Positions 56,753 to 64,000 of a stretch of DNA of 64,000 nucleotides are shown here, one piece after another. The stretch is from positions 71,499,468 through 71,563,467 of the forward strand of contig NC_088796.1 in assembly GCF_011386835.1 (NCBI RefSeq), written 5' to 3'. The DNA comes from Chrysemys picta bellii. Lineage: Eukaryota; Chordata; Testudines; Emydidae. The number at the start of each line of letters is the position of its first letter. Position 1 is the first letter of the stretch. The notes beneath the pieces are model-generated. The model was given only the letters and a program-made list of their open reading frames with translations, had not been told where the DNA came from and searched no databases. The translations under genes were made by a program, and so were the position numbers.

Positions 56753-57160
56753 GAACGGCAGCAGGATCACAGAGTGCCGCTGCAGCCCTTGTATAACTGC
56801 CCTCCCATCTCACCATGTTCTATAGCCTCCTCACCCAGATGTGTAAGAACGCGGGGGGAGGCTCCGTGCACCCTCCCACTCCATCCCAGTGGACAGCCCA
56901 ACCAAAAGGCTGTCATTATATTGAACTTTTTTAGTGGCCTTTCCTTCCCTCCTATCCTCCTCCCAAACCCCACCCAGGCTACCTTGTCAGTTCTCTCCCT
57001 CTTTTTATAATCAATTAATAAAGAATACATGATTTTTAAACGATAGTGACTTTATTTCCTTTGCAAGCAAGTTGTGATCAAAGGGGGAGGGTGGGTTGCT
57101 TACAGAGAACGAGTCAATTAAGGGGGTGGGTTTTCACCAAGGAGAAACAAACAGAACTTT

Positions 57161-58462
57161 CACACTGTAGCCTGGCCAGTCATGAAATTGGTTTTCAAAG
57201 CTTCTCTGATGCGCAGCACTTCCTGGTGTGCTCTTCTAATCGCCCTGGTGTCTGGCTGCACAGCAGCCAGGCGATTTGCCTCAGCCTTCCACCCTGCCAT
57301 AAAGGTCTACCCCTTACTCTCACAGAGATTGCGGAGCACACAGCAAGCAGCAATAACAATGGGCATATTGGTTTGGCTGAGGTCTGAGCGAGTCAGTAAT
57401 GTGCGCCAGTGACCCTTTAACTGTCCAAATGCACATTCTACCACCATTCTGCACTTGCTCAGCCTGTAGTTGAACAGCTCCTGACTACTGTCCAGGCTGC
57501 CTATGTATGGTTTCATGAGCCATGGCATTAAGGGGTAGGCTGGGTCCCCAAGGATAACTATAGGCATTTCAACATCCCCAACGGTTATTTTCTGGTCTGG
57601 GAAGTAAATCCCTTGCTGCAGCTGTTTAAAACAGAGTAGTGTTCCTGAAGACGCGAGTGTCATGAACCCTTCCCAGCCATCCCACGTTGATGTTGGTGAA
57701 ACGTCCCTTGTGATCCACCAGTGCTTGCAACACCATTAAAAGTACCCCTTGCGGTTTATGTACTGGCTGCCCTGGTGCTCCGGTGCCAAGATAGGGATAT
57801 GGGTTCCATCTATCGCCCCACCAGTTAGGGAATCCCAGTGCAGCAAAGCCATCCACTATGACCTTCACATTTCCCAGAGTCACTATCTTTGGTAGCAGCA
57901 GCTCAGTGATTGCTTTGGCTACTTGCATCACAGCAGCCCCCACAGTAGATTTGCCTACTCCAAATTGATTCCTGACTGACCGGTAGCTGTCTGGTGTTGC
58001 AAGCTTCCATAGGGCTATTGCCACTCGCTTCTCAACTGTGAGGGCTACTCTCATCTTGGTATTCTGGCGCTTCAGGGCAGGGGAAAGCAAGTCACAAAGT
58101 TCCATGAAAGTGCCCTTATGTATGCGAAACTTTCGCAGCCACTGGGAATCGTCCCACACCCGCAACACTATGCGGTCCTACCAGTCTGTGCTTGTTTTCT
58201 GGGCCCAGAATCGGCGTTCCACGGCTATAACCTGCCCCATTAACAGCATGATCTCCAAAGCGCCAGGGCCCGCGGTTTGAGAGAATTCTGTGTCCATGTC
58301 CATATCACTCTCGTCACCGCGCTGCAGTCGCAGCCTCCTCCTCGCCTGGTTTTTCAGGTCCTGGTTCAGCATAAACTGCACGATAATGCACGAGGTGTTT
58401 ACAATGTTCATGAATGCTGTCTTGAGCAGAGCGGGCTCCATTCTATGGTATGGAGTCTGCAC
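57161..58462 (-). pseudogene. Harbinger DDE transposase (copy B), HARBI1-like, five lesions
   Basis: DDE nuclease of the PIF/Harbinger family, which cuts the element at its ends. Minus-strand landmarks: RFWAQKTSTDW then a stop at 58178 (TGG-TAG, where a second W is expected), VWDDSQWLRKFRIHKGTFME, MRVALTVEKRVAIALWKLAT, FGVGKSTVGAAVMQVAKAIT (helix-turn-helix-like), then the catalytic core. The first aspartate (AIDGTHIPIL) is readable only in a shifted frame between a 2-base loss near 57815 and a 1-base loss near 57737. A third shift occurs near 57645. The rest is GDPAYPLMPWLMKPY (second aspartate) and MVVECAFGQLKGHW (glutamate). A premature stop at 57307 cuts a tail that continues to about 57161. 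Catalytic residues are all still visible. Confidence 0.8.
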
Positions 58463-58815
58463 AGTTCACCCAGGAAAAAAGGTGTGAAACGGTTGTCTGC
58501 CGCTGCTTTCATGGGAGGGGTGAGGCTGTACCCAGAACCACCAGCAACAATGTTTTTTGCCCCATCCGGCATTGGGATCTCAGCCCAGAATTCCAATGGG
58601 TGGGGGAAACTGCGGAAACTATGGGATAGCTATGGGATAGCTACCCACAGTGTAACGCTCCAGAAGTCGATGCTAACCTCGGTACATGGACGCACACCGC
58701 CAAATTAATGTGCTTAGTGTGGCCGCATGCACTCGACTTTATACAATCTGTTGCCAAAATCGAATTCTGTAAATTCGGAGTAATCCTGTAGTGTAGACAC
58801 ACGCTAAAAGCAGGG

Positions 58816-59204
58816 TTCCTAAATGCTGTGTGCTTCCTGTCAGGACTAAGCCACATTTCAGTCCATCACCTGTATCTGTGGGTCTCATACTTGGCGGATT
58901 CAATCCTTCTAGAGGCCATGCTTTGGGAGCGATTTATAAGTGGTGTTGCTACCAGCAGTGCTGATTCAGGGGAGAGTGGAATCAGAACAACTGAACAGCA
59001 GCAGCAGCTGGGGTAGGTCAGAACTGGGGAGAAGGAGATTGTTTCAGATTGTGGATGGTGCCTCTAATACACATTTCAACTTTATTAAGCCAAATACAAA
59101 GCTTTACATTCATATCAATGGTTACGTTTCCTTTGTTATTAGACTAAATGGGAATCCATTCGACTATTCTTGTCACACTGAGGTCAAATCTTGTGCCATT
59201 TATA
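58816..59204. other. no feature recognised
   Basis: Short unique-looking stretch between the Harbinger copy and the Penelope target site. Confidence 0.5.
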
Positions 59205-59241
59205 GTCTATGGGCCTGGTTGCCAGCTAGTATAAATAAGTG
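59205..59241. repeat. left half of a palindromic repeat split by Penelope
   Basis: TATGGGCCTGGTTGCCAGCTAG and TATAAATAAGTG are continued after the Penelope insertion at 63574 by AAGTTCCATTGATTCCAGTG, TATTTACACCAGGAG and AGGATCTGGCC. The reunited sequence is a member of the palindromic repeat class. TATAAATAAGTG is present on both sides (59230-59241 and 63574-63585) as the target duplication. Confidence 0.75.
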
Positions 59242-59333
59242 TCAAGTATCAGAGGGGTAGCCGTGTTAGTCTGAATCTGTAAAAAGCAACAGAGGGTCCT
59301 GTGGCACCTTTGAGACTAACAGAAGTACTGGGA

Positions 59334-59374
59334 GCATAAGCTTTCGTGGGTAAGAACCTCACTTCTTCAGATGC
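59334..59374 (-). ncRNA. hammerhead-ribozyme-like motif in the Penelope terminal repeat
   Basis: Minus-strand order: GCAT, CTGAAGA, A, a stem-loop of 17 nt (GTGAGGTTCTTACCCAC), GAAA, GCTT, ATGC. CTGANGA and GAAA are the two invariant hammerhead core boxes. GCAT/ATGC can pair as the closing stem I, and GTG/CAC plus inner GG/CC as stem II. The loop GC with A-U closure would be a minimal stem III, leaving UU before the predicted cut. Penelope elements are known to carry hammerheads. An unpaired A after the first box departs from the canonical form, so activity is unproven. Confidence 0.5.
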
Positions 59375-59435
59375 AAGTAATGGAAATCTCCAGAGGCAGG
59401 TATATATCAGTGTGGAGATAACGAGGTTAGTTCAA

Positions 59436-62117
59436 TCAGGGAGGGTGAGGTGCTCTGCTAGCAGTTGAGGTGTGAACACCAAGGGAGGAGAAACTGTTTC
59501 TGTAGTTGGATAGCCATTCACAGTCTTTGTTTAATCCTGATCTGATGGTGTCAAATTTGCAAATGAACTGGAGCTCAGCAGTTTCTCTTTGGAGTCTGGT
59601 CCTGAAGTTTTTTTGCTGTAAGATGGCAACCTTTACATCTGCTATTGTGTGGCCAGGGAGGTTGAAGTGTTCTCCTACAGGTTTTTGTATATTGCCATTC
59701 CTGATATCTGACTTGTGTCCATTTATCCTCTTGCGTAGTGACTGTCCAGTTTGGCCAATGTACATAGCAGAGGGGCATTGCTGGCATATGATGGCATATA
59801 TAACATTGGTGGACGTGCAGGTGAATGAGCCGGTGATGTTGTAGCTGATCTGGTTAGGTCCAGTGATGGTGTTGCTGGTGTAGATATGTGGGCAGAGTTG
59901 GCATCGAGGTTTGTTGCATGGGTTAGTTCCTGAGTTAGAGTTGTTATGGTGCGGTGCGTGGTTGCTGGTGAGAATATGCTTAAGGTTGGCAGGTTGTCTG
60001 TGGGCGAGGACTGGCCTGCCTCCCAAGGTCTGTGAAAGTGAGGGATCATTGTCCAGGATGGGTTGTAGATCACTGATGATGCGTTGGAGAGGTTTAAGCT
60101 GAGGACTGTAGGTGATGGCCAGTGGAGTTCTGTTGGTTTCTCTTCTGGGCCTGTCTTGTAGCAGGAGGCTTCTGGGTACACGTCTGGCTCTGTTGATTTG
60201 TTTCTTTATTTCCTTGTGTGGGTATCGTAGTTTTGAGAATGCTTGGTGAAGATCTTGTAGGTGTTGGTCTCTGTCTGAGGGGTTGGAGCAGATGCGATTG
60301 TACCTCAGTGCTTGGCTGTAGACGATGGATCGTGTGGTGTGACCGGGGTGGAAGCTGGAGGCATGAAGGTAGGCGTAGCGGTCGGTGGGTTTTCGGTATA
60401 GGGTGGTGTTAATGTGGCCATCGCTTATTTGTACGGTGGTGTCCAGGAAGTGGACCTCCCGTGTAGATTGGTCCAGGCTGAGGTTGATGGTGGGGTGGAA
60501 GCTGTTGAAAGCATGGTGGAATTCTTCCAGGGCCTCCTTCCCATGGGTCCAGATGATGAAGATGTCATCAATATAGCGTAGGTAGAGAAGGGGCATGAGT
60601 GGACGGGAGCTGAGGAAGCGTTGTTCCAGGTCAGCCATAAAAATGTTGGCATATTGTGGGGCCATGCGGGTGCCCATAGCGGTGCCACTGGTCTGGAGGT
60701 ATATATTGTCACCAAATTTGAAATAATTGTGCGTGAGGATAAAGTCACAGAGCTCAGCAATAAGTTGTGCTGTGTCATCATCAGGGATACTGTTCCTGAC
60801 AGCTTGTATTCCATCTGTATGTGGGATGTTTGTGTAGAGAGCCTCTACATCCATGGTGGCTAGGATGGTGTTTTCTGGGAGGTCACCAATGCATTGTAGT
60901 TTCCTCAGGAAATCTGTGGTGTCACGGAGATAGCTGGGAGTGCTGGTGGCGTAGGGTCTGAGTAGGGAGTCCACATATCCAGACAGTCCTTCAGTGAGAG
61001 TGCCAATGCCCGAGATGATGGGGCGTCCAGGATTTCCAGGTTTGTGGATCTTAGGTAGTAGATAGAATAACCCCGGTCGGGGCTCTAAGGGTATGTTGAT
61101 TTGTTCCTGTGTTAGTGTAGGGAGTGTCCTGAGTAGATGGTGTAGTTTCTTAGTGTATTCCTCAGTGGGATCTGAGGAAAGCGGCCTGTAGAATTGGGTA
61201 TTGGAGAGTTGTCTGGCAGCCTCCTTCTGGTAGTCAGACCTGTTCATGATGACAACAGCACCTCCTTTATCAGCCTCTTTGATGATAATGTCAGGGTGGT
61301 TTCTGAGGCTGTGGATGGCATTGCGTTCTGCACGACTTAGGTTATGAGGCAAGCGATGTTGTTTTTCCATAATTTCGGCCTGTGCACGTCGGCGGAAGCA
61401 TTCTATGTATAGGTCCAGACTGTCATTTCGACCCTCAGGAGGGGTCCATGTGGAGTTCTTCTTCCTGTGTTGTTGGTGGGAGGGTATCTGTGTATCAGTG
61501 CGCTGTTCAGTGTTATCATGAAAGTATTCTTTGAGTCGGAGGCGGCGAAAGTAGGCTTCCAGATCACCACAGAACTGTATCATGTTCGTGGGGGTGCTGG
61601 GGCAAAAGGAGAGTCCCCGAGATAGGACAGACTCTTCTGCTGGGTTGAGTGTGTAGCTGGATAAATTGACGATATTGCTGGGTGAGTTAGGGGTACCCCT
61701 GTTGTGGCCCCATGTGGCAGGTAGGATTTTAGACAGCTTACGGTCCTTTTTCCTTTGTAGAGAGGTGAAGTGTGTAATGTAGATCTCCTGTCTTATTTTA
61801 GTAAAGTCCGTTTGTGTGGAGGGTTGGTTATTTATGAGAGTCTCCAGGTTGGAGAGCTCTTTCTTGATGTTTTTCTGTTTGCTGTAAAGGATGCTGATCA
61901 GGTGGTTCCTCAGTTTCTTTGATAACGTATGGCATAATCTCTCACTGTGGTCTGTGCAGTATGTAGATAGCAATGGATTTTTCACCTTCAGTCCATTTGG
62001 TATGATGTCCATCTGTTTGCATTTGGAAAGGAAGATGATATCTGTCTGTATTTGTGCAAGTTTCTTCATGAGGTTGATAGATTTCCATTCCATACGGCTA
62101 AATGCAGTGCCTTGCAT
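59436..62117 (-). CDS. Penelope-like polyprotein: reverse transcriptase + GIY-YIG endonuclease, 893 aa, intact
   Basis: Copies element RNA into DNA at a nick made by its own endonuclease. Order of features: a basic N-terminal domain (1-320); DIIIKEADKGGAVVIMNRSD leading into the RT; GLFYLLPKIHKPGNPGRPI with the LPKIHKP motif; ATMDVEALYTNIPH with first catalytic Asp about 423; TAMGTRMAPQYANIFMADLE at about 479-497; and YLRYIDDIFIIW with the paired aspartates of YIDD at 515-518. A cysteine cluster (CNKPRCQLC, C734, C739, C742) precedes the GIY-YIG nuclease: NVIYAIICQQCP (771-782), MYIGQTGQSLRKRINGHKSD (785-804) and a likely catalytic Glu near 845. No stop or frameshift. The ATG lies only a few bases inside the unit boundary, so transcription presumably starts in the upstream partial copy. 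Length and order match canonical Penelope proteins. Confidence 0.95.
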   Translation of the reverse strand: MQGTAFSRMEWKSINLMKKLAQIQTDIIFLSKCKQMDIIPNGLKVKNPLLSTYCTDHSERLCHTLSKKLRNHLISILYSKQKNIKKELSNLETLINNQPSTQTDFTKIRQEIYITHFTSLQRKKDRKLSKILPATWGHNRGTPNSPSNIVNLSSYTLNPAEESVLSRGLSFCPSTPTNMIQFCGDLEAYFRRLRLKEYFHDNTEQRTDTQIPSHQQHRKKNSTWTPPEGRNDSLDLYIECFRRRAQAEIMEKQHRLPHNLSRAERNAIHSLRNHPDIIIKEADKGGAVVIMNRSDYQKEAARQLSNTQFYRPLSSDPTEEYTKKLHHLLRTLPTLTQEQINIPLEPRPGLFYLLPKIHKPGNPGRPIISGIGTLTEGLSGYVDSLLRPYATSTPSYLRDTTDFLRKLQCIGDLPENTILATMDVEALYTNIPHTDGIQAVRNSIPDDDTAQLIAELCDFILTHNYFKFGDNIYLQTSGTAMGTRMAPQYANIFMADLEQRFLSSRPLMPLLYLRYIDDIFIIWTHGKEALEEFHHAFNSFHPTINLSLDQSTREVHFLDTTVQISDGHINTTLYRKPTDRYAYLHASSFHPGHTTRSIVYSQALRYNRICSNPSDRDQHLQDLHQAFSKLRYPHKEIKKQINRARRVPRSLLLQDRPRRETNRTPLAITYSPQLKPLQRIISDLQPILDNDPSLSQTLGGRPVLAHRQPANLKHILTSNHAPHHNNSNSGTNPCNKPRCQLCPHIYTSNTITGPNQISYNITGSFTCTSTNVIYAIICQQCPSAMYIGQTGQSLRKRINGHKSDIRNGNIQKPVGEHFNLPGHTIADVKVAILQQKNFRTRLQRETAELQFICKFDTIRSGLNKDCEWLSNYRNSFSSLGVHTSTASRAPHPP

Positions 62118-62213
62118 GGTGTCAAGTATCAGAGGGGTAGCCGTGTTAGTCTGAATCTGTAAAAAGCAACAGAGGGTCCTGTGGCACCTTTGAGACTAAC
62201 AGAAGTACTGGGA

Positions 62214-62254
62214 GCATAAGCTTTCGTGGGTAAGAACCTCACTTCTTCAGATGC
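62214..62254 (-). ncRNA. second copy of the hammerhead-like motif
   Basis: Same 41 bases as 59334-59374, in the upstream partial unit. In a minus-strand transcript this copy precedes the full-length ORF, where self-cleavage would define the RNA 5' end. Confidence 0.5.
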
Positions 62255-62315
62255 AAGTAATGGAAATCTCCAGAGGCAGGTATATATCAGTGTGGAGATA
62301 ACGAGGTTAGTTCAA

Positions 62316-63557
62316 TCAGGGAGGGTGAGGTGCTCTGCTAGCAGTTGAGGTGTGAACACCAAGGGAGGAGAAACTGTTTCTGTAGTTGGATAGCCATTCA
62401 CAGTCTTTGTTTAATCCTGATCTGATGGTGTCAAATTTGCAAATGAACTGGAGCTCAGCAGTTTCTCTTTGGAGTCTGGTCCTGAAGTTTTTTTGCTGTA
62501 AGATGGCAACCTTTACATCTGCTATTGTGTGGCCAGGGAGGTTGAAGTGTTCTCCTACAGGTTTTTGTATATTGCCATTCCTGATATCTGACTTGTGTCC
62601 ATTTATCCTCTTGCGTAGTGACTGTCCAGTTTGGCCAATGTACATAGCAGAGGGGCATTGCTGGCATATGATGGCATATATAACATTGGTGGACGTGCAG
62701 GTGAATGAGCCGGTGATGTTGTAGCTGATCTGGTTAGGTCCAGTGATGGTGTTGCTGGTGTAGATATGTGGGCAGAGTTGGCATCGAGGTTTGTTGCATG
62801 GGTTAGTTCCTGAGTTAGAGTTGTTATGGTGCGGTGCGTGGTTGCTGGTGAGAATATGCTTAAGGTTGGCAGGTTGTCTGTGGGCGAGGACTGGCCTGCC
62901 TCCCAAGGTCTGTGAAAGTGAGGGATCATTGTCCAGGATGGGTTGTAGATCACTGATGATGCGTTGGAGAGGTTTAAGCTGAGGACTGTAGGTGATGGCC
63001 AGTGGAGTTCTGTTGGTTTCTCTTCTGGGCCTGTCTTGTAGCAGGAGGCTTCTGGGTACACGTCTGGCTCTGTTGATTTGTTTCTTTATTTCCTTGTGTG
63101 GGTATCGTAGTTTTGAGAATGCTTGGTGAAGATCTTGTAGGTGTTGGTCTCTGTCTGAGGGGTTGGAGCAGATGCGATTGTACCTCAGTGCTTGGCTGTA
63201 GACGATGGATCGTGTGGTGTGACCGGGGTGGAAGCTGGAGGCATGAAGGTAGGCGTAGCGGTCGGTGGGTTTTCGGTATAGGGTGGTGTTAATGTGGCCA
63301 TCGCTTATTTGTACGGTGGTGTCCAGGAAGTGGACCTCCCGTGTAGATTGGTCCAGGCTGAGGTTGATGGTGGGGTGGAAGCTGTTGAAAGCATGGTGGA
63401 ATTCTTCCAGGGCCTCCTTCCCATGGGTCCAGATGATGAAGATGTCATCAATATAGCGTAGGTAGAGAAGGGGCATGAGTGGACGGGAGCTGAGGAAGCG
63501 TTGTTCCAGGTCAGCCATAAAAATGTTGGCATATTGTGGGGCCATGCGGGTGCCCAT
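62316..63557 (-). CDS. 5'-truncated Penelope ORF in the partial tandem unit (413 codons open)
   Basis: The predicted protein is identical to residues 481-893 of the full-length ORF. It starts inside the RT at MGTRMAPQYANIF and retains YIDD, the cysteine cluster and the GIY-YIG domain. It lacks the first RT aspartate and everything upstream because the unit is truncated at 63564. It is therefore a leader-like partial copy and not an independent functional gene. Confidence 0.85.
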   Translation of the reverse strand: MGTRMAPQYANIFMADLEQRFLSSRPLMPLLYLRYIDDIFIIWTHGKEALEEFHHAFNSFHPTINLSLDQSTREVHFLDTTVQISDGHINTTLYRKPTDRYAYLHASSFHPGHTTRSIVYSQALRYNRICSNPSDRDQHLQDLHQAFSKLRYPHKEIKKQINRARRVPRSLLLQDRPRRETNRTPLAITYSPQLKPLQRIISDLQPILDNDPSLSQTLGGRPVLAHRQPANLKHILTSNHAPHHNNSNSGTNPCNKPRCQLCPHIYTSNTITGPNQISYNITGSFTCTSTNVIYAIICQQCPSAMYIGQTGQSLRKRINGHKSDIRNGNIQKPVGEHFNLPGHTIADVKVAILQQKNFRTRLQRETAELQFICKFDTIRSGLNKDCEWLSNYRNSFSSLGVHTSTASRAPHPP

Positions 63558-63573
63558 AGCGGTGGCCCCACAA

Positions 63574-63650
63574 TATAAATAAGTGAAGTTCCATTGATTC
63601 CAGTGGAACTGTTCCTATTTACACCAGGAGAGGATCTGGCCTTATCTTTT
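63574..63650. repeat. right half of the palindromic repeat split by Penelope
   Basis: Target duplication TATAAATAAGTG, then AAGTTCCATTGATTCCAGTG, CCTATTTACACCAGGAG, AGGATCTGGCC; complements the half at 59205-59241. Confidence 0.75.
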
Positions 63651-64000
63651 AGTACCGTCTTAACCCTAAGCTTGTGAAAGGTGCTTCTAGTGTTAAATTC
63701 TTTTTCTTTTTAAACTCAGTGTGACTGGAAGGAGCATCTTTTACAATTATGTTAAAAATCCTCCACTTTCAGCCTTTTAAAATAATTTGGAAAAGATGCG
63801 TCTGGGTTATTTCAAAATTATTGCTTTTGGAGCAACACTGCTGGAGGACCACAGCACATTTACATTGCTGTTTCACAATGCTGTATTGATTGTGAGGTGC
63901 TCGACTACCATAGTGATGGGGGCCATACAAGCACCTGAGAAAATACCTTAGACAGCTTGCTCAGGAGTGGTATTTTACTGTTTGCTGCTGTATGATTCTA
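63651..64000. other. no gene; MIR-like tail
   Basis: 63880-63950 (TTGTGAGGTGCTCGACTACC, GTGATGGGGGCCATACAAGC) resembles the MIR 3' tail seen at 11635-11700. The rest is unassigned. Confidence 0.5.

Larger units (their letters stand above)
55246..58815. mobile_element. Harbinger-type transposon, copy B, left end missing
   Basis: Holds the second half of a Myb/SANT gene on the plus strand (ending 56752) and a convergent transposase gene on the minus strand (58462-57161). The genes meet tail to tail across about 400 bp. AATAAA at 57019 lies in the gap. The right end near 58815 contains GTAGTGTAGACACACGC, whose TGTCTACACTAC core matches the ends of copy A. The left part, with the SANT helices and left terminus, is absent: transposon sequence begins abruptly near 55246. 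Confidence 0.75.
59242..63573 (-). mobile_element. Penelope-like retroelement, partial tandem dimer, full-length ORF
   Basis: Transcribed on the minus strand. The sequence from 59241 repeats at 62121 (period 2,880) and the two stretches appear base-for-base identical over the shared 1.44 kb. From the 5' side there is a truncated unit (63564-62121), then a complete unit (62120-59242). This is the head-to-tail, pLTR-like arrangement typical of Penelope elements. The insertion is bounded by the 12-bp duplication TATAAATAAGTG. Its 5' end folds back: 63531-63543 and 63564-63576 are a 13-bp inverted repeat (ATATTGTGGGGCC / GGCCCCACAATAT) with a 20-bp spacer. Identity of the units and the open ORF point to recent insertion. 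Confidence 0.92.

Noticed and set aside
59506..59844. 112-codon plus-strand ORF antisense to Penelope (and its copy at 62386-62724)
   Set aside because: Shadow of the Penelope reading frame, with no independent domain.
1..64000. Host protein-coding gene or CRISPR array
   Set aside because: All domain-bearing ORFs belong to mobile elements. Tandem repeats found are minisatellites or transposon dimers, and the sequence is vertebrate in character.

Overview
The window looks like gene-poor, repeat-dense DNA of a sauropsid vertebrate, most likely a turtle (inference). The grounds are many CR1 LINE 3' halves, old MIR-type SINEs, Penelope-like retroelements with a GIY-YIG endonuclease, two-gene Harbinger transposons (Myb/SANT gene plus DDE transposase), and many hAT-, TTAA- and palindromic-type DNA repeats. 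I found no exon of a host protein gene, no tRNA or rRNA gene and no CRISPR array. All convincing coding sequence belongs to mobile elements.

Layout. 1-4490: two minus-strand CR1 fragments. The first is split by a 2,553-bp DNA transposon (150-2702) with CACTG termini and a TAA target duplication, carrying a broken gene for a cysteine-rich protein. 4491-12880: mostly unique DNA with a hAT element (6869-7655, perfect 8-bp target duplication), a MIR split by a TTAA-flanked element (9939-11556) that itself holds a hAT, and a small MITE. 12881-19986: largely featureless, with MIR, CR1 and a tiny fold-back Penelope insert. 19990-27105: a Harbinger element with matching ends and TGA duplication, filled with nested inserts. 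27109-55245: mostly unique or ancient repeat DNA with two related CpG-rich hAT-type elements, two solo LTRs with 5-bp duplications and a third LTR-like block, old LINE tails, an 82-bp tandem array and three further Penelope-derived stretches. 55246-58815: a second Harbinger copy, truncated at its left end, with a spliced Myb/SANT gene and a convergent, damaged transposase gene. 59242-63573: a Penelope-like element in the classic partial tandem arrangement, with an intact 893-codon ORF, inserted in a palindromic repeat and bounded by a 12-bp duplication.

Most notable: (1) the intact Penelope tandem dimer, whose two units look identical; (2) a hammerhead-ribozyme-like motif in its terminal repeat that reappears, with compensatory stem changes, in a second Penelope family in this window; (3) Penelope-derived inserts that recurrently end in snap-back hairpins; (4) terminal repeats and target duplication that place an otherwise unnamed cysteine-rich protein family in a CACTA/EnSpm-like transposon.
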